Program-made: the position numbers and the translations under genes
Notes under the pieces: model-generated
What the model was told of the DNA's origin: nothing
The model's input: only the letters and a program-made list of their open reading frames with translations
The model's database searches: none
In this document: piece by piece, positions 1 through 5,649 of the stretch
Layout: every line of letters begins with the position of its first letter
How positions within the stretch are numbered: position 1 is the stretch's first letter
Assembly: GCA_018399865.1 (NCBI GenBank)
Contig: JAGYNL010000098.1
Span: 1 to 6,312 of the forward strand
Length of the DNA: 6,312 bases
Reading direction: 5' to 3'
DNA from: Candidatus Bipolaricaulota bacterium
GTDB lineage: Bacteria > Bipolaricaulota > Bipolaricaulia > UBA7950 > UBA9294

Positions 1-2140
1 GGAGTCGGGGTACTACACGGTGAGCCAAGGGGACCAGCGGGTGCAAATAACACCGCTTGCTGGTGCGACTGCTGCAAGCGATTATTACGATCTGACTAAC
101 AGCCAGTCTAATACAGGTCACGAAGAAACAAACACAGCTGTGATGTTCCTATATCGGAACACGACGACAGGTGAGATATCCCTGGTTGTACTGTTGAGTG
201 GTACAGGGGGTACGGCAGGCACAACGTCATTTACCTTGTCAGGAGTTCCTGCTGGAGCTAGTTTCACTGTTCAGGATGATGGCGCGGTCGATTTTCGCGA
301 GGTGTGGGAGCTTACGCCTCCCACTGGCAAGGTTAACTGGCAATGGGATGAAGGAAAGGCAGACGGAATGGTACTTGGTCCTCTTGGTTCGGACTTCGAT
401 ATCAAGGTAATGCCTCAATTTGCAACGGGCATTACCGCGGCGAAGTTCCTGACGGGGTCGTTGCTTTCTCCACAAGAGGTTGCCCTCAATTTGCTTGATC
501 CAATAGTTGTCAAGGGTATGCCCAATGAGCCACCTCAGGTCTCGTTTGTTTGTTCTCCAGCCAAGCCACACATCAACGAACCAGTTACCTTTGACGCCAG
601 CGCTACGTTTGATCCTGACGGCACCGTAACTGAGTATGAATGGGATTTCGATGGGGATGGATTATTTGATGAGGCAGTGACAGATCCAGTTGTCACCCAC
701 AACTACACAGTAGCTGGGACAAAGAGCGTGACATTACGGGCCACGGACGCCGAAGGCGCCACTGAGCGGTTCAATATGTCGCTTTACATATCCGATGTTG
801 CTGTTAATGTGACTCGGACTATCTCCACCGTTTCTGCTCTTCCAGGTAGCACATTCAAGGTGGTTGTTCGCATTGAGCCGGAGATGGATCTGGCTGGTGT
901 TGGTCTGGAGGAAAAGCTTCCGGTGAGTTGGAAGATTAAGCCAATAGAGAATGCTGGGGCTGCTTTCAAGAGAGCAGCCGTACAGTGGGTGTTTATCGAC
1001 AAAATCAAGGCAGGGACAACTAAGGTTATTTCCTATGAAGTAACTGTTCCTGGAAGCAGTGATCTGGTTGCAGCTACTCTTCCTGTTTGTTTTGACATTG
1101 AGGGGATTTTCCAGGCGCGTACTCCAGCGCTTGAGTTGCCCGTTGAAGGCGATTACACCGTTGAGATTACGGATGCATTACCGTTGAATACAGCAATTGC
1201 GCATCTTGTGCCTAGAATCGACTATGAAAGCGAGGATAGCATAGATCTTCGTCTTTCGCAGAAGATCTCCCCAGAGCAATTGAATCGTGCGCTTGAGATG
1301 TGGCAAAACGAGGAATACGTTCCTTGGACGCAGGGCACAGTTATCAGCCTGGAAGATATGAAGGAGATCTCGGCGTATGCGTACACTTGTACGCCAGTTG
1401 ATGTGGACCTTCCCCCCATGGAGGAGGCAAATATCAACGCTGTGCGCACTATTGCTACACCCGTACCTTGCAACAACATACTTCTAAACTACGTTGACAG
1501 CGAGGGGAACCTTATTGGAAATACGTTTACCGTTAAGGTAGAGATCAGTGCTGATCAAGACATGTACGGCGTTGGTCTTGCTGAGGATTTACCAACTGGA
1601 TGGAAGGTGATCCCGATTGAGAACGACGGGTTTATCTACAAACGTTCACACGTTGAATGGGTATACCCAAGCAAAATCCCGGCGGGAGTGATGAAGACGA
1701 TCATCTATCAAGTTGAGGTTCCACAGAGTGAGGCAATAGAGACAAGTGGAAGTGACCCCTGCTACGTAAGTAACGATAAAATCAGGGGGGTTGTTGATAG
1801 TGCACTTCCTTGTCAGGATACATTTGTGACTGGTGATAGCACCGTCATAGTAAGCGATTGCCTCCCAGTGATCGTGGCAATATCGCGTTGGGATGTGGAT
1901 AGGGACACGATAGATATAAACTTATCTGATAAGATCTCTTTCCAGCAAGTGCAGCGCGCCATTGCGTTCTGGCTGGAGGATGAGCTTGTCCCTCGCACAT
2001 GCGGGAGGACTGTAAGCTATGAGACGCTAAAGACGATCATCGCCTACTGGCTGACGAACACTAACATTTGCGATCCGCTCCCTGGATCGGTGCTGGGGCC
2101 CTGTGAGGGCAGCACTGCATGCATGCCGTGCGGCGACTAG
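1..2140 (+). CDS. Modular secreted PKD / DUF11-like / dockerin-like protein, 5' truncated
   Basis: The reading frame is open to the left edge (first whole codon at 2), so the GTG at 20 is probably internal, no signal peptide is visible and the real start lies outside. Counting residues from that GTG: 1-170 is a beta-rich region I do not recognise; 172-259 is a PKD domain (WDFDGDG at 208-214); 262-384 and 472-612 are two DUF11-like beta-sandwich modules (GVGL..., LP..W, IENxG and W...I.AG signatures); 387-460 and 614-686 are two helical modules resembling a degenerate dockerin. The end is Cys-rich (C695, C701, C704). About a dozen cysteines, mostly in the second half, suggest disulfides outside the cytoplasm. 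There is no LPXTG motif or C-terminal membrane anchor. Two tandem TAG stops (2138-2143) close the frame. The likely role is structural or adhesive at the cell surface; this is inferred from domains, no enzyme motif is seen. Confidence 0.85.
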   Translation, partial: ESGYYTVSQGDQRVQITPLAGATAASDYYDLTNSQSNTGHEETNTAVMFLYRNTTTGEISLVVLLSGTGGTAGTTSFTLSGVPAGASFTVQDDGAVDFREVWELTPPTGKVNWQWDEGKADGMVLGPLGSDFDIKVMPQFATGITAAKFLTGSLLSPQEVALNLLDPIVVKGMPNEPPQVSFVCSPAKPHINEPVTFDASATFDPDGTVTEYEWDFDGDGLFDEAVTDPVVTHNYTVAGTKSVTLRATDAEGATERFNMSLYISDVAVNVTRTISTVSALPGSTFKVVVRIEPEMDLAGVGLEEKLPVSWKIKPIENAGAAFKRAAVQWVFIDKIKAGTTKVISYEVTVPGSSDLVAATLPVCFDIEGIFQARTPALELPVEGDYTVEITDALPLNTAIAHLVPRIDYESEDSIDLRLSQKISPEQLNRALEMWQNEEYVPWTQGTVISLEDMKEISAYAYTCTPVDVDLPPMEEANINAVRTIATPVPCNNILLNYVDSEGNLIGNTFTVKVEISADQDMYGVGLAEDLPTGWKVIPIENDGFIYKRSHVEWVYPSKIPAGVMKTIIYQVEVPQSEAIETSGSDPCYVSNDKIRGVVDSALPCQDTFVTGDSTVIVSDCLPVIVAISRWDVDRDTIDINLSDKISFQQVQRAIAFWLEDELVPRTCGRTVSYETLKTIIAYWLTNTNICDPLPGSVLGPCEGSTACMPCGD
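803..1399 (+). repeat. Compound protein repeat, copy 1 (DUF11-like + dockerin-like)
   Basis: This is the first coding copy of a unit found twice in gene 1, once in gene 2 and in half form in gene 3. The first part (803-1171) carries the TRTIS opening, GVGLEEKLP, W, IENAG and W...IKAG pattern. The second part (1178-1399) carries IDLRLSQKIS followed by two amphipathic helices joined by a VPWT linker. It is the most diverged copy: the SRWDV motif of the other copies is PRIDY here and the final AYWL is AYAY. The similarity is at protein level; I saw no long DNA identity. Confidence 0.7.
1433..2077 (+). repeat. Compound protein repeat, copy 2 (DUF11-like + dockerin-like)
   Basis: The DUF11-like half (1433-1855) opens with NAVRTI and has an insertion of roughly 15-20 residues (around 484-500 from the GTG) and extra cysteines compared with the other copies. 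The dockerin-like half (1859-2077) has SRWDV, an EF-hand-like loop D632-x-N634-x-S636-D-K-I639 with Q643 at the twelfth place, helix AIAFW, linker VPRT, then a second helix ending in IIAYWL and a DPLP exit. It is closest to the gene 2 copy, sharing SRWDV, ISF.Q.Q, AYWL and DPL. Confidence 0.75.
2090..2115 (+). other. Bulged hairpin near the 3' end of gene 1
   Basis: GTGCT (2090-2094) pairs with AGCAC (2111-2115) and GCCCT (2098-2102) pairs with AGGGC (2106-2110), with a GGG bulge and a three-base GTG loop. No T-tract follows, so it is not a normal intrinsic terminator. It lies in the coding sequence of the Cys-rich tail, about 25 bases before the stop. It could slow RNA decay or could be chance. 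Confidence 0.35.
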
Positions 2141-2158
2141 TAGGTGTTTGTGTTAGCC

Positions 2159-2164
2159 AAGGAG
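2159..2164 (+). promoter_or_regulatory. Shine-Dalgarno site of gene 2
   Basis: AAGGAG lies 10 nt before the ATG at 2175, a slightly long but workable spacing. A second, weaker AAGGA at 2184-2188 lies 7 nt before the in-frame ATG at 2196. The start of gene 2 is therefore not settled by ribosome-binding sites alone. The stronger site favours 2175. Confidence 0.6.
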
Positions 2165-2174
2165 ATGGTAAGGT

Positions 2175-4334
2175 ATGATACAGAAGGAAAGTAGCATGGT
2201 GGTGGCGAGGGGGAGGCCCCTCGCCATGCTATTATTGGTGGTTGTGTTTTGCTCATTGCCAACCCTTGCTGATTCATCGTACCTGGAGGTCTCACAATCC
2301 GTCAGTCCACAGGAGATATATGTGGCTGGTACCGGCGCGCCGGATACGGCGACAATCACTCTCTCAGTTAAGGATAGGATAGGGATAAGCCGGTACCCGA
2401 TAGATCTCGTGATAGTCATAGATTCATCAGCTACTGCTCAGATTACTAGAGCTAAGGAATTTGCTTTTGATCTAATTGACTCGTTGTCTGAGGAGGACCG
2501 AGTGGGTTTGGTTTCCTTTTCTACCTCCGCCAAGCTTGTTGTGCCTCTAACTTACAATAGCAACGAGGTGAAGGCGGCGATTGAAGATATGGTCACCAGT
2601 GGGAAATCCGCATTCGGGGATGCTTTGGAAATCGCTCGACAGGAGCTACTTAGTTACAGCAGGTCAGATGCCATTTTAACAGAAGTGCTCTTGGTTGACG
2701 GACAAAACAATGTGGGGCGCGATCCAGCGGGAGAGGGCGATCTCTCCAGCCAAGCTGGTATTCGCATCATTTCAGTAGGCATTGGTTATCTTATCAATAG
2801 TGATCTGCTGGAGGATTTTGCTAGCAAGACTAATGGCGGATTCTACAGGCGGCCGCTCAGTTCCACTATCCCAAGCATACAAGATCTACTAACAGTCACT
2901 GCAGCAGGTACTAACGTGGTTCTGAACAAAACTCTACCAAGTGAGGTTAGTTATGTAAGCTCTATTCCCTCTGCTACGCGCGTGATCTCCAACCCCGATG
3001 GGACTACAAGCTTGACCTTCAACATTGGAGATATTGACTTGGGTGGTGAGTGGAAAGCTGATATCGAGGTTCAGGCGGTGCAAAAGGGGACATTATTAAC
3101 GGATGTAGGAACGACGACGGTGTCGTATTTAACTTACCGGGGAAGCAGTAGCAAGATTGATGTTCCTGGCAGTTCCTTTACAGCTATTGTTCCTCCTGCG
3201 CCACCATCGCCGCCTGTGGCTGATTTTTCATATTCACCGGCCAAGGTTAGCACTACGGATACAGTCGTATTCAGTGATGAATCAGAAGATGCTGACGGGG
3301 AGATCGTTGCATGGGCATGGAGCTTCGGAGATGGTAGCAAAGCGGATGTTCAAAACGCGCAGCATAGCTATTCGCATAGCGGCAGTTACACGGTGAAGCT
3401 TGTGGTTACAGATGATGATGGCAACCTATCAGTGTCTGGCACTGAGCAGCTTGTCGTGCAAAATGCTCCACCTACAGCCGTTTTGGAGATGCATCCAGCT
3501 GATCCTCGCGTGGCTGTCTCTGCAGTGCTTGATGCTAGTGGATCATACGATGCGGATGGGAGTATAGTATCCTATGCTTGGGACTTAGATGGTGACGGGA
3601 CCTTTGATGTTGGTGGCTCTTCATCGGATGTTGAACACACATTCTTCGAGGCGGGCAAGACTACCATCAGGTTGAGGGTAACAGACAATGAGGGGGAAAG
3701 CGACGTCTTGAAGGAAACTCTGAACGTTATTCCCAGCCTGAGCGCGGTCAGAGACATAGAAACTTGCTTGCCTGGAGATGAGACAATAGCTGGAGAGGTT
3801 GTCAGGGTAAGAATCACCGTCACTGCCAACACGCAGGTACATGGTCTGACCATGCACGAGGAGATCCCTGCTGGATGGGTTTTTGCTGAAACAGAGAACA
3901 GTACTGGCACCTTGCGCAAGGATACAATGGACTGGCTATTCATGGAGACGCTCGAGGAAGGGGACGCGCGGGTAATTGAGTACACACTTACCGGACCTGT
4001 AACCTGCAATGAGGACACACAAATAGTCCTCAGTGGTGTGGTGAAGAGCTCGTCTCCGCGCTTGTCTCTAGTGGTTACAGGCGAGGACAAGATAACTCTT
4101 GCATCGAGTTTACCACTCAAAGTTGTTGTTTCGCGATGGGATGTTGAGCAGGACAAGATCGATCTTTGCTTGCCCGAGGAGATTTCGTTCGAGCAAATTC
4201 AGTACGCGGTGTCCTTGTGGCTTAGCGGTGAACCTGTAGCCTATACAAGTGAAGAAGTTGTCACGCTTGATGATATCCGCGACCTAATTGCCTATTGGTT
4301 GATGGATGAGTCGGTGCACGATCCGCTTGACTAG
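2175..4334 (+). CDS. Secreted von Willebrand A / PKD / DUF11-like / dockerin-like protein
   Basis: A 719-residue exported protein. Residues 1-32 are a signal peptide (Arg-rich n-region, hydrophobic run 16-27, cleavage likely after TLA32). A vWA domain spans about 76-235: the metal site reads D83-x-S85-x-T87, S145 in the second loop and D175 in LLVDG, each near-canonical with conservative changes. Residues 245-340 are a beta-rich region of the kind that follows surface vWA domains, then a Pro-rich linker (339-347). PKD domains lie at 346-429 (WSFGDGS) and 432-518 (WDLDGDG). A DUF11-like module spans 522-642 and a dockerin-like helical module 645-719, ending DPLD. vWA domains bind protein partners through a divalent metal, so an adhesive or scaffold role is likely but inferred. 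It starts 34 nt after gene 1. The ATG at 2196 is an alternative start giving a shorter but still good signal peptide. Confidence 0.9.
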   Translation: MIQKESSMVVARGRPLAMLLLVVVFCSLPTLADSSYLEVSQSVSPQEIYVAGTGAPDTATITLSVKDRIGISRYPIDLVIVIDSSATAQITRAKEFAFDLIDSLSEEDRVGLVSFSTSAKLVVPLTYNSNEVKAAIEDMVTSGKSAFGDALEIARQELLSYSRSDAILTEVLLVDGQNNVGRDPAGEGDLSSQAGIRIISVGIGYLINSDLLEDFASKTNGGFYRRPLSSTIPSIQDLLTVTAAGTNVVLNKTLPSEVSYVSSIPSATRVISNPDGTTSLTFNIGDIDLGGEWKADIEVQAVQKGTLLTDVGTTTVSYLTYRGSSSKIDVPGSSFTAIVPPAPPSPPVADFSYSPAKVSTTDTVVFSDESEDADGEIVAWAWSFGDGSKADVQNAQHSYSHSGSYTVKLVVTDDDGNLSVSGTEQLVVQNAPPTAVLEMHPADPRVAVSAVLDASGSYDADGSIVSYAWDLDGDGTFDVGGSSSDVEHTFFEAGKTTIRLRVTDNEGESDVLKETLNVIPSLSAVRDIETCLPGDETIAGEVVRVRITVTANTQVHGLTMHEEIPAGWVFAETENSTGTLRKDTMDWLFMETLEEGDARVIEYTLTGPVTCNEDTQIVLSGVVKSSSPRLSLVVTGEDKITLASSLPLKVVVSRWDVEQDKIDLCLPEEISFEQIQYAVSLWLSGEPVAYTSEEVVTLDDIRDLIAYWLMDESVHDPLD
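2193..2230 (+). promoter_or_regulatory. Stable GC-rich hairpin over the start of gene 2
   Basis: A perfect 10-bp stem pairs 2203-2212 with 2217-2226 (TGGCGAGGGG and its complement) around a four-base GAGG loop. An outer AGCA/TGCT stem pairs 2193-2196 with 2227-2230, interrupted by a six-base TGGTGG bulge. The outer stem contains the candidate ATG at 2196, and the ATG at 2175 lies 18 nt upstream of it. No T-tract follows, so it is not an ordinary terminator. In RNA it could limit initiation at 2196 or slow early elongation. The pairing is seen directly; the regulatory role is inference. Confidence 0.5.
3738..4331 (+). repeat. Compound protein repeat, copy 3 (DUF11-like + dockerin-like)
   Basis: The DUF11-like half (3738-4100) opens with SAVRDIE and has HEEIPAGW, a W at residue 587 and the EEGDARVIEYTL strand. 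The dockerin-like half (4107-4331) begins SLPLKVVVSRWDV. Its loop keeps D663 and I670 but has C665 and P667 at calcium-ligand places and Q674 at the twelfth place, so calcium binding looks weak or lost. The two helices end in LWLSG and IAYWL. Confidence 0.75.
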
Positions 4335-4372
4335 TACTGTAGATGTGCGCCGTGGTCTAGAAGTGTGTGATT

Positions 4373-4379
4373 GAGGAGG
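4373..4379 (+). promoter_or_regulatory. Shine-Dalgarno site of gene 3
   Basis: GAGGAGG, within a purine run 4373-4384, lies 4 nt before the ATG at 4384. It is the strongest ribosome-binding site in the window and fixes the start of gene 3. I looked for a separate promoter in the 49-nt gap before gene 3 and found no convincing pair of boxes. Confidence 0.75.
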
Positions 4380-4383
4380 GGGA

Positions 4384-5067
4384 ATGAATAATAGGTTTAA
4401 GATGCTCCTCGTTGTTGCTGGTGCAATGGCCCTGTTTGTGATGAGTGCCTATGCTGGAAGCGTAGACTATTCGCCAGCCACTTACAATCCAGCCCTTGGA
4501 GAAGACATCAGCTTCACGGTATGCCAGACTTGTTTGACAAATGATGCTTTAAGTTATGATTGGGATTTTGATGGGGATGGAGTTTACGATCTTTCTACAT
4601 CTCACGAGACGGTTGAGCACGCTTTTTACCAGGAAGGTTTTGTAATTGTTACTTTAAGGGTCAACGAAGGGGGTGACCGTTATACCACGTGCAGAAAGGG
4701 AATTTACGTGGGAGAGAGCCCTCTATTTGCGGTCCGCGAGGTATCTTTAGATGAAAGTGGGTCTGTACTAGTAGAGATCACTGTCAGTGCGTACAGAGAG
4801 GTTACAGCAGTCGGAGTTGAAGAGACAATTCCTGTTGGTTGGCAGTGGGAGTTACTTGACATTGGAGATGCAGTAAGCAAGAAAGAAGGGCAGAATTTAC
4901 AGATACTGTGGATGAACCCCATACAGGCAGGGGAAACGTGGATACTATCTTACTGTCTTCATCCCTCAGCTGGCAGAGGATCGCCTTTGTTAGCTGGCAC
5001 GGTCAGCGGGTACTCTGATGGGCGTGTAAAGGTATCAATCAGTGGAGATGTCTCTATTCTGCAATAG
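4384..5067 (+). CDS. Short secreted PKD / DUF11-like protein
   Basis: A 227-residue exported protein. Residues 1-24 form a signal peptide (NNRFK n-region, hydrophobic 8-20, cleavage after AYA24). A PKD domain follows at about 26-109, with WDFDGDG at 60-66 and a Cys pair C47/C50 plus C103. A single DUF11-like module fills 115-227 (FAVREV, GVEETIPVGW, W176, IQAG, ISGDVSI). It looks like the PKD plus DUF11-like core of its two upstream neighbours without the vWA domain or dockerin-like end. The protein stops at the point where the others enter the dockerin-like module, and a terminator follows at once, so the end looks natural rather than frameshifted. It is probably translated from the same transcript as genes 1 and 2. 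No enzymatic motif is seen; it may be a partner or cap of the larger proteins. Confidence 0.88.
   Translation: MNNRFKMLLVVAGAMALFVMSAYAGSVDYSPATYNPALGEDISFTVCQTCLTNDALSYDWDFDGDGVYDLSTSHETVEHAFYQEGFVIVTLRVNEGGDRYTTCRKGIYVGESPLFAVREVSLDESGSVLVEITVSAYREVTAVGVEETIPVGWQWELLDIGDAVSKKEGQNLQILWMNPIQAGETWILSYCLHPSAGRGSPLLAGTVSGYSDGRVKVSISGDVSILQ
4726..5064 (+). repeat. Compound protein repeat, copy 4 (DUF11-like half only)
   Basis: This copy matches the first half of the unit in genes 1 and 2: the AVREV opening, V.ITVSA strand, GVEETIPVGW, a central W, IQAGETW and a final V.ISGDVSI strand. The helical dockerin-like half is absent. It is also the most compact copy, with fewer residues between the last two strands. 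Confidence 0.7.
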
Positions 5068-5087
5068 GCTGCAAAAGAAGCTATCGC

Positions 5088-5115
5088 GGGCGGTCATTAC
5101 GATCGCCCATTTTTT
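5088..5115 (+). terminator. Rho-independent terminator of the plus-strand genes
   Basis: GGGCGGTC (5088-5095) pairs with GATCGCCC (5101-5108) to give an 8-bp stem with one G-T wobble and an ATTAC loop, followed by A and six T (5110-5115). It begins 20 nt after the stop of gene 3. Read on the minus strand the stem is not followed by a T-tract, so it acts mainly on plus-strand transcripts, though the convergent operon may also end here. Confidence 0.85.
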
Positions 5116-5157
5116 ATTGTTTGCTTGGTTATTATTTTGGCTGTGCTCTTGCGTTTC

Positions 5158-5649
5158 TCAGTTCCTTCTGGCAAGCAGTTTAAGCAAGAGAGCAATCAGC
5201 ATGAATGCTCCCATACTCAGTCCGAGGGCGGAGCGGAAACCGATGCTTATCTGTATCTCAAGAGGTATAACTAGAAGACCAAATGCTAGCCCTAAGATGA
5301 TAACTGTTTGAACACAGTGATGGATGCAGAAATGTTTCTCATTCTCGGATGATACGCCAGCGATTTCTCTCTTTGTCAATGCCCAATCCCATGACATGAT
5401 TAAAAGAACAATTGCTAAGCCTATCAGGTAGACTGGCGCCCCGTAGAACAAGTTTATTACAGCTATTGCAGTTTGCAGTGCTAGAAGAATGCTCAAACTG
5501 ACTAGGGTGCTTTGGCTAGCCACAAGAACGCTCCACGCAACGCCACAGGCGATCGCCGCAATTGCCAGGGGGGTGACTTCTGCTTTAAAGGACGTAAACG
5601 CTATCAGGGCTGCGGTGATTGCGGAAAGTATATGAGCTTCTTTTCTCAT
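5158..5649 (-). CDS. Small multi-pass membrane protein
   Basis: A 163-residue very hydrophobic protein, not recognised as a named family. The start is set at 5649 because its ATG overlaps the TGA of the upstream DUF58 gene (ATGA), typical of coupled translation; a longer frame back to 5718 would add 23 residues overlapping DUF58 and has no support. Likely membrane segments are about 7-21, 26-44, 49-67, 72-87, 113-130 and 134-159, so five or six passes. A polar loop at 90-112 (charged, with H106, C108, H110, H111, C112) separates the two halves. The C-terminus ends in a basic KLLARRN. A weak CAGGGG lies 11 nt upstream of the ATG. Membrane proteins beside DUF58/MoxR genes are common, so it probably works with the DUF58 protein, but no direct function can be given. 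Confidence 0.8.
   Translation of the reverse strand: MRKEAHILSAITAALIAFTSFKAEVTPLAIAAIACGVAWSVLVASQSTLVSLSILLALQTAIAVINLFYGAPVYLIGLAIVLLIMSWDWALTKREIAGVSSENEKHFCIHHCVQTVIILGLAFGLLVIPLEIQISIGFRSALGLSMGAFMLIALLLKLLARRN

Noticed and set aside
2190..2205. Lipoprotein or frameshift explanation for the start of gene 2
   Set aside because: The only Cys in the signal region (C26) is preceded by VVF, which does not fit a lipobox, and the frame is continuous from 2175.
3572..4156. Minus-strand frame of 194 codons
   Set aside because: It lies wholly antisense to the PKD2 and DUF11-like parts of gene 2, which are clearly coding; its translation is Ser/Thr/Val-rich low-information sequence.
2136..4338. 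Same octamer GACTAGTA across the stop codons of genes 1 and 2
   Set aside because: It is short and explained by an Asp-TAG ending in both; the flanks do not match, so it is weak evidence for duplication or recombination.
4327..4361. Possible promoter before gene 3 (TTGACT and a later TCTAGA)
   Set aside because: The -35-like box overlaps the end of gene 2 and the spacing to any -10-like box is far from 17 bases.
5042..5311. Plus-strand frame of 89 codons after gene 3
   Set aside because: It starts inside gene 3, runs through the terminator and then lies antisense to the membrane protein gene; no ribosome-binding site and no family resemblance.
5547..5558. GGCGATCGCC, containing the HIP1 octamer common in cyanobacteria
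   Set aside because: Only one copy was noticed, inside a coding region, and nothing else suggests a cyanobacterium.
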